From Chromobacterium haemolyticum (GTDB lineage: Bacteria; Pseudomonadota; Gammaproteobacteria; Burkholderiales; Chromobacteriaceae), in the NCBI RefSeq assembly GCF_002081825.1, contig NZ_MUKU01000036.1:1-52259 (forward strand): DNA of 52,259 bases. Direction: 5' to 3'. Below are positions 34,714 through 43,292 of the stretch, piece after piece (within the stretch, counting starts at the first letter, position 1; the number at the start of each line of letters is the position of its first letter). Below the pieces are notes generated by a model. That model searched no databases. It was not told the origin of the DNA and worked only from the letters and a program-made list of their open reading frames with translations. The position numbers and the translations under genes are program-made.

Positions 34714-34995
34714 ATCCTTGCCGTCCCTGCATTGACAGCCAACACCCGCCTCGCCAACAATAGCCCCGCGCCGCTGCAACTGCGGCGCTCGGGCTTGGAC
34801 TCCCGATTACGGTATCCCGGCAGACCGCGGCCTTTCCGCGCTCTGCCTCGCTATTGCTTTGCCCATTCGGGCGGGCCATGGCGAGGGCACCTCGCGGTGC
34901 GCCGGTTTTGGGAAATCGTCCGGTAGTCCAACCTTGTCATGCGCCCGCCTAGCCGCGCCCCGCGGCCAGGCCGGCATCCGCTTGAGGAGGTAGCA

Positions 34996-35091
34996 ATGTC
35001 GACATCCATTAGGCGCGTATCCCGCCCTGTTTCCCCGTTTTCCCCCATATCGGCGCTTGCCTGTTTCAATAAGGAGGCCCGCCATGAGTAA
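34996..35091 (+). CDS. 31-residue small ORF, translationally coupled to the next gene
   Basis: ATG preceded by GAGGAGG at an ideal distance of 5 bases. The frame runs 31 codons (MSTSIRRVSRPVSPFSPISA..., ending FNKEARHE) and its TAA overlaps the start of the next gene (ATGAGTAA). The product is basic and Pro/Ser-rich with no known motif. The strong ribosome site and the overlap suggest a leader peptide or a small partner protein. It could also be a chance frame. Confidence 0.45.
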   Translation: MSTSIRRVSRPVSPFSPISALACFNKEARHE

Positions 35092-35455
35092 ATCCAAAGA
35101 AGAACTGTGCGCCTTCTACCGCCTGCTGGAGGCCCGTGAAGCCAAACTGCCCTTTGTCGGCCCCTCGCCGGACCGCAGCCTTCCGCATTACTGGCGGGTG
35201 CCTCAGTGCCGGGACTTCTCGGAGGCCTACGCGCTGGGCGAACGCCATGGCCAAGCGCTGGTTGATCTATTTCGCCAACACCCGGACCACGCCGGCCACG
35301 GCCTGATCTCCCGCATCGCCCATGATATGAACTTGTTCGATTTCAGCCCGCAACGCGGCACATGGGCCGGCTTCTTCGACCATCTGGAAGTGCTGATCGC
35401 CGTCAGCATCCACATGCACGAGAGTGACGCAGAGGCGCAAGCCCAACGGCCCTAG
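35084..35455 (+). CDS. Small soluble protein of unknown function
   Basis: 123 residues, ATG preceded by AAGGAGG at 35071-35077. The sequence is compact and globular-looking (ELCAFYRLLEAREAKLPFVG, HYWRVPQCRDFSEAYALGER, HGLISRIAHDMNLFDF, GFFDHLEVLIAVSIHMHESD), rich in His, Phe and Trp, with no signal peptide. Several His residues in the C-terminal half could bind metal or haem, but that is speculation. It overlaps the 31-codon ORF upstream. Its TAG stop is also the first triplet of repeat copy C. Confidence 0.8.
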   Translation: MSKSKEELCAFYRLLEAREAKLPFVGPSPDRSLPHYWRVPQCRDFSEAYALGERHGQALVDLFRQHPDHAGHGLISRIAHDMNLFDFSPQRGTWAGFFDHLEVLIAVSIHMHESDAEAQAQRP

Positions 35456-35600
35456 AACGTGTTTACGCTCTAGCGAGCGCAGGCGAAAACGGCTGAGAAA
35501 TCCGGATGAACAGGCGGTAAATGAATATTTCGAAGCCGTTTTCAACGCCCTTGTCTAAACAATCCCGCCGACGCGCAGCGGATCGTAAACAGGCGCTTAG
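35453..35600. repeat. Palindromic intergenic element, copy C
   Basis: About 148 bases, from TAGAACGTGTTTACGCTCT to GGATCGTAAACAGGCGCTTA, more diverged than copy B. The interior has GGCGAAAACGGCTGAGAAAT and AAGCCGTTTTCAACGCC. The first triplet is the stop codon of the gene before it. Confidence 0.85.
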
Positions 35601-35851
35601 CGCCCGGACTTTCCTTGTCCGGGCCGCTCAGCCGCGCCACAATGGGGAATGTGACAATAGCTGGCGTGGGCAATCTATGGTAAAAAGCCTGCAATCCTTG
35701 TCTGTGCAACGTGGGCAAGGCGGCTGCGCGAGTCACCTGTTTGATCCATTCACCCTCCCTCTTGGTGCCGGATAAAAACCACAGGCGGGTGACTCGCCCA
35801 GCCGAAATGCTTGTCACTTTCACCTATTCCTCCCCTGGTTTCCCGCGCCCC
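35601..35851. other. Gene-free spacer with two hairpins, between two repeat elements
   Basis: Bases 35602-35624 form GCCCGGAC-7-GTCCGGGC. Bases around 35737-35795 contain the long-range inverted repeat GCGAGTCACC...GGTGACTCGC with about 40 bases between the arms. No ribosome site with an open frame of useful length was found on the plus strand. A 93-codon minus-strand frame spans the element boundary and is not convincing. A structured RNA is possible. Confidence 0.4.
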
Positions 35852-35989
35852 TAAAAACGTGTTTACGATCACGCAAGACAAGGCGAAAACGGCTGAGAAA
35901 GCGGAATGCACATGTGATACATGAGCATTTTTATGACGTACTCACCGTGAACGCGTCACGGCGCACAGCAGATCGTAAACAGGTTCTAA
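35852..35989. repeat. Palindromic intergenic element, copy D
   Basis: About 138 bases, from TAAAAACGTGTTTACGATC to AGATCGTAAACAGGTTCTAA. The interior has GACAAGGCGAAAACGGCTGA and GCGGAATGCACATG..ATACATGAGCATT. It lies only about 250 bases after copy C, in the same orientation. Confidence 0.88.
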
Positions 35990-36100
35990 CGGCATTCGCG
36001 TTCATTCCCCCGCTGTCAACGACCTGAAAGGCCCGGTGTTTATTCTCCGCCAGGCCGTACCATGGGGGTTCGATTCATCAATCCGTAAAGGAGAGTCTGA

Positions 36101-36295
36101 ATGGCCAAAATCAAACGCGCCGCAAAAAAACTGGCGGCGTTGGCGGACAAGGTACGCGGGCAGAAGAAGGCCACTAAATCGGCTAGAAAGCTGGCCGCCA
36201 AGGTGCTGAAGCATCCGATGACCGACAAGCCAACCAAGAAGAAGGAGCAAAAACGCGCCAAGCGGGACAAGGCCGAAAAGCAGCAAGCTGAATAA
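36101..36295 (+). CDS. Very basic 64-residue protein, histone-H1-like composition
   Basis: ATG preceded by AAAGGAGAG at a good distance. About one third of the residues are Lys or Arg (KIKRAAKKLAALADKVRGQK, then KKEQKRAKRDKAEKQQAE), with Ala making up much of the rest and no aromatic residues. Such proteins resemble bacterial histone-H1-like (KAP-rich) DNA- or RNA-binding proteins, but there is no defined domain, so binding is an inference from charge. It is preceded by repeat copy D and followed by a convergent MCP gene, so it is transcribed alone. Confidence 0.7.
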   Translation: MAKIKRAAKKLAALADKVRGQKKATKSARKLAAKVLKHPMTDKPTKKKEQKRAKRDKAEKQQAE

Positions 36296-36405
36296 GCCTT
36301 ACGCGCAACTCCGCCAAGGCCTTGAATAGGCCTGCGGCTTCGTCCAAGGGCGGTGCCGGCGTTTCCGCCGCGCCGCCCTTGGAACGTGTTGACGGCGGGG
36401 CGCCC

Positions 36406-38025
36406 TTACACCTGATAAGCCGACACCGTTTGCAAAATTACCCGCGCTTGCTGGCTCAACTGGCCGGCGGCATCCGCCGAGCCGCTGGACGCCGAAGAGT
36501 TTTCCTCCGCCATCTGGGCAATCTGCTCCACACGCTGAGCAATGGTATTGCTGGCCACGCTCTGCTCCGCAATGCTGTTGGAAATATCGCGCACCAATTC
36601 CATCGCCTTCCCGCTACTATCCCGAATTCCGTCAATGGCGTCGTTGGCGGCGCGGGTGTTGGCGGTTTCCTGATGCACTTGTTCCACCACTTTTTCCATG
36701 CTCTGCACCGCTTCCATCGTGCTGCTCTGCATCTTGTTGATGATGGCGGCAATCTCGGTGGTGGAACTGGCGGTGCGTTCCGCCAATTTGCGCACCTCGT
36801 CCGCCACTACGGCGAAACCACGCCCCATCTCCCCGGCGCGCGCCGCCTCGATCGCCGCGTTCAAGGCCAAGAGGTTGGTCTGATCCGCAATGTCCTTGAT
36901 CACCCCCATCACCGAGGCGATGGTGGCGCTGTCTTCTTTCAATTGCCCAATGCGCTGCGCGGCGTCGGTGATCGCGCCGGCTACCTGGGTGATGCCGCGC
37001 ACCGTGGCGGAAATCACTTGGCCGCCTTCGGTCGCCATCTCGCCGGCCTGCTGCGACTGACCCCGCGCCTCCTGCGCACTGGAAGCGACATGGTTGATGC
37101 TCACCGTCATCTGTTCCACCGCCGCCGCCATCGCCGCCGCGGATTCGCTTTGCATTTCCGAACTGCGGGCAATCTCATGGGTGTTGTTGGCCAGGCCGGA
37201 CATCGCGCCGTCAATGGCGCCGATGCTGTCGCGGATTTCACGGAAGCTACGTTGCAGGTTCTCCAACAATTGGTTGAAGGCGGACGCTGTTTCTCCCACC
37301 TCATCCATGCGGCCCACCGGCGCACGCAAGGTGAAGTCTTTTTGTTGGTTCACCGTGAACATAGTGGAGCGGATCTGATGCAGGCTGGTCCGGATATGAC
37401 TGAACAGCAACCAGCCCAAGCCGCCGCTCAATAATAAACAAGCCGAGATGACCGCCACCGAACTGCCGAAGGCCATGCTGTAAGCGGCGGCGTTGTCCTT
37501 GGATAAGCTGTCCGCCAACGCGTAGTTGAAATCGATGTGATCGTTGAGGTCCTTGGCCAGCGCCTTGGCGGCGTCAGGGAGCGGTCCCGCCACCAGCATC
37601 GCTTGCGCCACCGCGCCCGGATGCTCGCGCGAAGCTTTCAGAAAGCTCTCGCGATTGTTGCGGTAGGCTTGCAGATCTGCCCTATCCTGCTGCAACAGCT
37701 TGCGGTCTGCGTCATTGGACAGCAGATCTTTTTCGTAAGTGGCCAACACCTGATCCAGCATTTTGTCGCCTTCGGCGATCTGCGCCTCGGCGTCTGCCTT
37801 GCTCTTGGCGTCGGCGGCGATGCCGTGGCGATAAGCCGCCACGCGCATCTTGGTCAAAGCCAGCAAACCCTGATCTAGCACCTTGATGCTGGGAAAGGTA
37901 TTGACCTTCAAATAATCAAACCTCTCATTGGCGCTGTGCAATTGCCACAGCCCGTAACTGCCGACGCCGATCAAGGCCAACATGGCCACCATCAAGGTCA
38001 GCATAAGCCGTTGTGAGATATTCAT
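36406..38025 (-). CDS. Methyl-accepting chemotaxis protein 5
   Basis: 539 residues from [20 protein letters not shown] at 38025 with GGAGAATAAGG just before it; 11 in-frame upstream codons are ignored. Helix 1 is about 8-26. The periplasmic four-helix-type sensor (about 27-185) includes [20 protein letters not shown] and [20 protein letters not shown]. Helix 2 is [20 protein letters not shown], followed by HAMP and the signalling hairpin with the tip [20 protein letters not shown]. It is a close paralogue of the next MCP, with long nearly identical DNA runs in the signalling part. The tail is [11 protein letters not shown], without a pentapeptide. Confidence 0.95.
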   Translation of the reverse strand: MNISQRLMLTLMVAMLALIGVGSYGLWQLHSANERFDYLKVNTFPSIKVLDQGLLALTKMRVAAYRHGIAADAKSKADAEAQIAEGDKMLDQVLATYEKDLLSNDADRKLLQQDRADLQAYRNNRESFLKASREHPGAVAQAMLVAGPLPDAAKALAKDLNDHIDFNYALADSLSKDNAAAYSMAFGSSVAVISACLLLSGGLGWLLFSHIRTSLHQIRSTMFTVNQQKDFTLRAPVGRMDEVGETASAFNQLLENLQRSFREIRDSIGAIDGAMSGLANNTHEIARSSEMQSESAAAMAAAVEQMTVSINHVASSAQEARGQSQQAGEMATEGGQVISATVRGITQVAGAITDAAQRIGQLKEDSATIASVMGVIKDIADQTNLLALNAAIEAARAGEMGRGFAVVADEVRKLAERTASSTTEIAAIINKMQSSTMEAVQSMEKVVEQVHQETANTRAANDAIDGIRDSSGKAMELVRDISNSIAEQSVASNTIAQRVEQIAQMAEENSSASSGSADAAGQLSQQARVILQTVSAYQV

Positions 38026-38147
38026 CCTTATTCTCCGTTTCTTCGCCCGATACAACATGTAGCTTTGTTATAGGCATAGCGAGAAAACAGAGGAAAGTAC
38101 TAAATAAGAATGTCCAATAAACGCATATATTCAGCGGCGACGAGACC

Positions 38148-39767
38148 TTACACTTGGTACTGGGTCACGGTGTTAAGAATACTCTTGGCTTGCTGCTGCA
38201 ATTGCTCCGCCGCGTCCGCCGAGGCGCTGGAGGCGGACGCGTTCTCTTCCGCCATCTGCGCAATTTGCTCCACTTTCTGGGCAATGGTGTTGCTGGCGCT
38301 GCTTTGCTCGTTGATGCTGCCGGAGATGTCCTTGACCAGCTCCATCGCCTGGCCGCTGCTGTCCTGGATCTTCTCTATCACACTGCTGGCTTCGCGGGCG
38401 TTGTCGGTTTCCTGATGCACCTGCTCCACCACTTTTTCCATGCTCTGCACCGCTTCCATCGTGCTGCTTTGCATCTTGTTGATGATGGTGCCGATTTCCG
38501 TGGTGGAGCTGGCGGTGCGCTCGGCCAGTTTGCGTACTTCGTCTGCCACCACCGCGAAACCGCGGCCGGTTTCACCGGCGCGCGCCGCCTCGATCGCCGC
38601 GTTCAGGGCCAAGAGGTTGGTCTGATCCGCAATGTCCTTGATCACCCCCATCACCGAGGCGATGGTGGCGCTGTCCTCCTTCAATTGCCCAATACGATGC
38701 GAGGCGTCGCTGATTGCGCCTGCCACCTCAGAAATGCCCAGCACGGTGGCTGAGATTACCTGCCCGCCCTCGTTGGCCATGCTGCCCGCCTGCTGCGCCT
38801 GGGTACGCGCCTCCACCGCGTTGCTGGCCACGTGGTTGATGCTCACCGTCATCTGCTCCACCGCCGCCGCCATCGCTCCGGCGGATTCGCTCTGCACCTC
38901 CGAGCTGCGGGCAATCTGATTGGTGTTGGCCGCCAGGCCGGAGGTGGCTTTGTCGATTTCCGAGATGTTGTCGCGTATGCCCCGGAAGCTGTGTTGCAGA
39001 TCTTCCAGCAAGCGGTTGAAGGCGGCGGCAGTGCGGCCAATCTCGTCCTTGCGCAAGATCTTGGCGCGCAGACGGAAGTCCTTGCTGGCGCTGACCTGGT
39101 CCAGGATTTCGCCTATCTGACTGAGGCTGCTGCGGATGCTGCGAAACAAGGCGATGCCCAGCGCGCCGCTGAGGGCCAAGGCGGCCGCGATGGCCACCAG
39201 CGAGGAGACGAAGGCCTGCTCATAGGCAACCGCGTTGTCCGCGGACAGTTGCTTGGCTAGCTTGTAGTTGTACTCAATGTGGTCTTTTATGTCCTTGACC
39301 ACGGCCTTGGCCACGGGCAGCAGCGGCCCGTTCACTAGTTCCTTGCGGGTGGTTTCCGGCGGCTGTTCGCGCGAAATCTTGAATACGGCGTCGCGCTGCT
39401 GTCGGTAAACCCGGATGTCCGCGCGGTCCTTTTCTATCAGCCGCCGGTCCTCGTCGTCGGACACCAGTTCCTTCTGATAACGATCCAACGCGGTGTCCAT
39501 CTGCTTGTCCAGCTCGGCGATGCTGGCTTCGATGTCCGCCTTGACCTTGGCGTCCTCGCTAATGCCGTGGCGATAGGTCAGTACCCGCATATCGGTTTGC
39601 GCTTGCAGCGCCTGATCCAGAGTTTGGATGCTGGGAAAGGAGTTGATCTGCAGATAATCGAAGCGTTCGTTGGCACGATGCAGTTGAAGCAGCCCGAAGC
39701 CGCCCACAATGAACAAGCCGAGCAAGGCAACCGCCAAGGTCAGCAGCAAGCGCTGGGATATGCTCAT
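38148..39767 (-). CDS. Methyl-accepting chemotaxis protein 6 (tandem paralogue of MCP 5)
   Basis: 539 residues, the same length as MCP 5 and aligned with it almost without gaps ([60 protein letters not shown]). The ribosome site is GGGGG just before the ATG. Domain order is helix 1, a four-helix-type periplasmic sensor, helix 2 ([20 protein letters not shown]), HAMP and a signalling hairpin with the tip [20 protein letters not shown]. The sensors differ more than the signalling domains, which suggests different ligands. It is transcribed leftward before MCP 5, 122 bases apart, and the two could be co-transcribed. Confidence 0.95.
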   Translation of the reverse strand: MSISQRLLLTLAVALLGLFIVGGFGLLQLHRANERFDYLQINSFPSIQTLDQALQAQTDMRVLTYRHGISEDAKVKADIEASIAELDKQMDTALDRYQKELVSDDEDRRLIEKDRADIRVYRQQRDAVFKISREQPPETTRKELVNGPLLPVAKAVVKDIKDHIEYNYKLAKQLSADNAVAYEQAFVSSLVAIAAALALSGALGIALFRSIRSSLSQIGEILDQVSASKDFRLRAKILRKDEIGRTAAAFNRLLEDLQHSFRGIRDNISEIDKATSGLAANTNQIARSSEVQSESAGAMAAAVEQMTVSINHVASNAVEARTQAQQAGSMANEGGQVISATVLGISEVAGAISDASHRIGQLKEDSATIASVMGVIKDIADQTNLLALNAAIEAARAGETGRGFAVVADEVRKLAERTASSTTEIGTIINKMQSSTMEAVQSMEKVVEQVHQETDNAREASSVIEKIQDSSGQAMELVKDISGSINEQSSASNTIAQKVEQIAQMAEENASASSASADAAEQLQQQAKSILNTVTQYQV

Positions 39768-39939
39768 GGTAACCCCCTAGATTCATCACTTATGAAGCTC
39801 GATTCTTTATAGGCTTGCTTCCTTGAAGTTTTCAAATCATTTGGCATGAAAAGTCAGGCTTTTGCGACTTGCGCCGGCACCGTAGAATGTTCTCGCAATC
39901 ACAACATTCATAAAACGCAAACAACAAAGGAGAATCACC

Positions 39940-41697
39940 ATGACGCCATTCCGTCCCCGCCCAAGACTGTTGCTAAGCGCGCTGGCTCTGAGCCTGAGCC
40001 TGGGCTTCAACGCCCCGGCCCTGGCGCTGAGCCCGCCGGCGGCGCCGCAGGTCAAATACGATTACGACTACGATGTCTTCCACCCGGTTTACGCCCGCAA
40101 CGGCATGGTGGCCACCGAGCAAGGCCTGGCCACCCAGGTGGGGCTGGACATCCTGCGCCAGGGAGGCAACGCGGTAGATGCCGCGGTGGCCGTGGGCTTT
40201 GCGCTGGCGGTGACGCTACCCAACGCCGGCAACTTGGGCGGCGGCGGCTTCATGGTGCTGCACGACGCCAAGAGAGGCCGCAACATTGCGCTGGATTTCC
40301 GCGAGATCGCACCGGCCAAGGCTAGCCGCGACATGTATCTGGATGCTCAGGGCAAGGTGGTTGACGGCCGGTCGCTGTACACCCACCTGGCGGTGGGCGT
40401 GCCCGGCACCGTGGCCGGCCTGGCCCACGCCCAGCAGCGCTGGGGCAGCCTGCCGCTGGCCAAGGTAATCGCGCCGGCGGTGAAGTTGGCGGAGCAAGGC
40501 TTCGCGGTGTCGCAGACACTGGCGGAAATGCTGGAGGTGGAAAAGGACAATCTGGGACGCTGGGACAGCAGCCGCGCGGTGTTTTTCCGCGACGGCCGCC
40601 CGCTGCGCGCCGGCGAGAAGCTGGTGCAACGCGATTTGGGACAATCTCTGCGCCTGATCGCGCAACAAGGCCCTAAAGCCTTTTATCAGGGCAGCATCGC
40701 CGACAAGATCGTGGCGGAAATGGCGCGCCACGGCGGCCTGATCAACAAGGCGGACCTGGCCGGCTACAAGGTGGAGGAGCGCGCGCCGGTCAGCGGCAGC
40801 TACCGCGGCTACCAAGTGGTGTCCATGCCGCCTCCGAGCTCCGGCGGCATTCACATCGTCCAGATCCTGAACCTGTTGGAACGCTATCCGCTGGCCGATT
40901 ACGGCCCCAACAGCGCGCAAACCATCCACTATCTGGCCGAGGCGATGAAACTGGCTTACGCCGACCGCTCCGAATACCTGGGCGACCCGGCCTTCGTCAA
41001 AGTGCCGCAGGCCGGGCTGACTTCCAAGCGCTACGCCGACCAATTGGCGACGACGATAGACCCGGTCAAAGCCCGGCCCGCCGCCGAGATCAAGCCCGGC
41101 AAGCCGCAGCCCTATGAAAGCGACCAGACCACTCACTATTCCATTGTGGACAAGCAAGGCAACGCGGTGGCGGTGACTTATACGCTGAACCTGAACTTCG
41201 GCAGCGGCATCATCGCCGGCGGCACCGGCATTCTGCTCAATAACGAGATGGACGACTTTTCCGTCAAGCCCGGCGTGCCCAACGCCTTCGGCCTGATCGG
41301 CGGCGATGCCAACGCGGTGGCGGCCGGCAAGCGGCCCTTGTCGTCGATGTCGCCGACGCTGGTGCTGAAAAACGGCAAACCCTGGCTGGTTACCGGCAGC
41401 CCGGGCGGCGCGCGCATCATCACCACCACCTTGCAAACCATCGTCAACGCCATCGATTTCGGCATGAACCCGGCCGAAGCCGCGTCCACGCCGCGGGTTC
41501 ACCATCAGTGGCTGCCGGATGAGCTGCGGGTGGAAAAAGGTCTGAGCCCGGACACGCTGCGGCTGTTGCGCGAGCAAGGCTACAAAATCGCACTCAAGCC
41601 CAGCATGGGCCGGACCCAGACCATACAACTGCGCGACGGCGGCTTGTACGGCTATTCCGACCCGCGCAACCCGGACGGCGCCACGATGGGCTACTAA
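39940..41697 (+). CDS. ggt: Gamma-glutamyltranspeptidase
   Basis: 585 residues, ATG preceded by AAAGGAGAA. An N-terminal signal peptide (LLLSALALSLSLGFNAPALA) directs export to the periplasm. The enzyme cleaves gamma-glutamyl bonds of glutathione and can transfer the glutamyl group. The precursor cuts itself before the catalytic Thr, seen here in the motif DQTTHYSIVDKQGNAVAVTY; the start of the small subunit is the second Thr of QTTHYS. The large-subunit landmarks GLATQVGLDILRQGGNAVDA and MPPPSSGGIHIVQILNLLE, and the GSPGGARIITTTLQ loop of the small subunit, are all present. The length equals E. coli Ggt (580). The stop TAA is shared with the start of a truncated repeat element. Confidence 0.97.
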   Translation: MTPFRPRPRLLLSALALSLSLGFNAPALALSPPAAPQVKYDYDYDVFHPVYARNGMVATEQGLATQVGLDILRQGGNAVDAAVAVGFALAVTLPNAGNLGGGGFMVLHDAKRGRNIALDFREIAPAKASRDMYLDAQGKVVDGRSLYTHLAVGVPGTVAGLAHAQQRWGSLPLAKVIAPAVKLAEQGFAVSQTLAEMLEVEKDNLGRWDSSRAVFFRDGRPLRAGEKLVQRDLGQSLRLIAQQGPKAFYQGSIADKIVAEMARHGGLINKADLAGYKVEERAPVSGSYRGYQVVSMPPPSSGGIHIVQILNLLERYPLADYGPNSAQTIHYLAEAMKLAYADRSEYLGDPAFVKVPQAGLTSKRYADQLATTIDPVKARPAAEIKPGKPQPYESDQTTHYSIVDKQGNAVAVTYTLNLNFGSGIIAGGTGILLNNEMDDFSVKPGVPNAFGLIGGDANAVAAGKRPLSSMSPTLVLKNGKPWLVTGSPGGARIITTTLQTIVNAIDFGMNPAEAASTPRVHHQWLPDELRVEKGLSPDTLRLLREQGYKIALKPSMGRTQTIQLRDGGLYGYSDPRNPDGATMGY

Positions 41698-41717
41698 GAA
41701 CCTGTTCACGATCTTTT
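41695..41717. repeat. Truncated palindromic element, copy E (left end only)
   Basis: TAAGAACCTGTTCACGATCT plus TTT, identical over 23 bases to the left end of copy F at 44455, then unrelated sequence. The TAA is the ggt stop codon. Confidence 0.75.
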
Positions 41718-42053
41718 GTCTGTGCTTTGAAACACGGTTTGCTGCATAGGAAGCCGCGTATCCGACGCGCCCCGGGTCCCTTCAAGCCTGCCGTCGGGTG
41801 GCAGGTCCGAGGTCTTAAGCGGCTGCCTGTTCGAGCAGCGCGACGATAGCGCGCTGCGAGTTCAGCCGCGCCTCGGGCCTGACGGGAACCGGCGGGAAGC
41901 CGTAGGCCTGGCTTGCAGGGTGGCCTTTAGGTGTGGAGAGGATATTTGGCCAAGCAAATATCCTTTCCCTGCTCACCGGGCAGCCCCGGCAATTAAAATC
42001 ATCATCCGCGCAGCGGATTCAATGCCTTGCCTTGAGCGACATCCTCGGTCTGA
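41718..42053. other. Degraded intergenic region with a gene remnant and a strong hairpin
   Basis: On the minus strand a frame ending at 41815 reads RLNSQRAIVALLEQAAA before a stop. It looks like the C-terminal end of a lost protein, preceded by a Pro-rich stretch, with no start. Bases 41935-41968 form a 14-bp hairpin (one wobble pair) GGAGAGGATATTTG / CAAATATCCTTTCC with a 6-base loop. Neither strand has a good T-run after it. Confidence 0.45.
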
Positions 42054-42092
42054 TTAGAGCCTGCTCCCGATCCGTTGCGCTTCGGCGATACC
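42054..42092. repeat. Degenerate end of the palindromic element, copy H
   Basis: TTAGAGCCTGCTCCCGATC followed by CGTTGCGCTTCGGCGATACCG matches the reverse complement of the right end of copies B and G (TTAGAACCTGTTCACGATCT, then GCTGCGCGTCGGCGATACGG), with several substitutions, then stops. Confidence 0.55.
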
Positions 42093-42258
42093 GCATTCCA
42101 AATCACCCCGGCCAGGCCGCCTCCCCGCTTTCAGCGTCTAAAGAAGCGCCTGGCCGGCCGATAAAGCGTTAAACCGGCATGGAAACTCAACCATAATGTA
42201 ACAACGCATCCGAATCTGGCCGCCGGTCCTACGCCGTCCATTGGGGAGAAGCCCGCAC

Positions 42259-43020
42259 ATGCTGAAATCGCTGAGCAGCGCCGCGCTGGCCTTGTCGCTG
42301 TCGCTCCATGTCGACGCGGCCACCCTGCACTTTGTCACCCAGGATTTCCCGCCCTTCATCGAAGTGACCGAAAAACCCCTGCCGCAGGGCCTGATGGTGG
42401 ACACGCTGGTGGCCGTATGCAAACGGCTAAACTGGAGTTGCGAAGTTCAGGCCATGGTGTGGCGCCGCGCCTTGCTGCTGGCCGAGGAAGGCAAGGTGGA
42501 CGGCATCTTTCCGGTGCAGGACACGCCGGAGCGCAGGATATCCCTGGTCTTGAGCGCGCCGGTGTACAACAGCAGCTACGGCCTGTTCGCCACCGCCAGT
42601 TCCACCTTCCGCTACCAGCAAGCGCAGGATCTGCTCAATCACCGCATCGCGGTCTACGGCCCGTCGGTGACGCAGAACGCCTTGGACAAATTGATTGCCG
42701 GCCTGCCCAATATGAACATCACCGTGGAAAACAATCAGGAAACGGTGTTAAAGAAATTGGCCGCCATGCGTTACGGCTCGGACGCGGTGGTTTTCGCCAA
42801 CGAAGACGTCACTCGCTACATCATCCGGCGCGAAGCGCTGAGCGGCCTTCGCCCGCTGGCCACCATCCAGCCGCTGACCTATCTCTACGGTTTCCCTTTA
42901 AAATCAGTCAAACCGGGCATGGTGGCGGACTTCAACCAAGCCTTGAACGCGCTGTGCCACGACGGCACGCTGCCCCGTCTGGCGCGCCGCTACAACGTTC
43001 GGCTGGCAGCTTGCAGATAG
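42259..43020 (+). CDS. Periplasmic solute-binding protein, family 3 (amino-acid type)
   Basis: 253 residues from the ATG at 42259 (GGGGAGA site 9 bases upstream); 6 in-frame upstream codons are ignored. The signal peptide is MLKSLSSAALALSLSLHVDA, then TLHFVTQDFPPFIEV, the standard first strand of PBPb/HisJ-like proteins. Typical blocks follow: GLMVDTLVAVCKRLNWSCEV, EEGKVDGIFPVQDTPERRIS, LLNHRIAVYGPS, and MVADFNQALNALCHDGTLPR. No permease or ATPase gene is adjacent, so it may serve a distant transporter or act as a ligand sensor for a chemoreceptor, which would suit the MCP-rich neighbourhood. The ligand is unknown; a polar amino acid is the usual one. Confidence 0.9.
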   Translation: MLKSLSSAALALSLSLHVDAATLHFVTQDFPPFIEVTEKPLPQGLMVDTLVAVCKRLNWSCEVQAMVWRRALLLAEEGKVDGIFPVQDTPERRISLVLSAPVYNSSYGLFATASSTFRYQQAQDLLNHRIAVYGPSVTQNALDKLIAGLPNMNITVENNQETVLKKLAAMRYGSDAVVFANEDVTRYIIRREALSGLRPLATIQPLTYLYGFPLKSVKPGMVADFNQALNALCHDGTLPRLARRYNVRLAACR

Positions 43021-43292
43021 CATTTGAAAGTTTTTGCTATCAATTAAATTGAACATTCATTAGCGATGTGTTATATTTGTTCAAAATTTCAAACAGCCAC
43101 CATAAGCGCCACGCCATTTTGGCGCTTATCTTGCGCTTCAATGCGATAAACAACCCTTCTGCCCCAAACGGTTTTACGGGGCGGTCTAAGCGACCGACTG
43201 TCTTTGCTGACGGCGTCATCCGCGCTTTTTGCGGAGCGTTGTTGCGCCTCTAGCGCATGTGGCTTCCGGATTTCCAATCACAGGAGCGTAGC
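43021..43292 (+). promoter_or_regulatory. Long structured leader before the SMR exporter pair
   Basis: 272 bases between two plus-strand genes. Bases 43102-43129 form a 10-bp stem ATAAGCGCCA / TGGCGCTTAT, possibly the terminator of the binding-protein gene. Bases 43161-43182 can pair GCCCC with GGGGC around an ACGG-containing loop. Bases 43220-43260 contain GCGC/CCGC elements that could form another stem near the ribosome site AGGAG. It does not match the guanidine-I, -II or -III riboswitch consensus as I know them. Confidence 0.4.

Noticed and set aside
43140-43250. Guanidine-II (mini-ykkC) riboswitch before the SMR genes
   Set aside because: Only one ACGG loop-like segment is present; the second hairpin with an ACGR tetraloop could not be formed.
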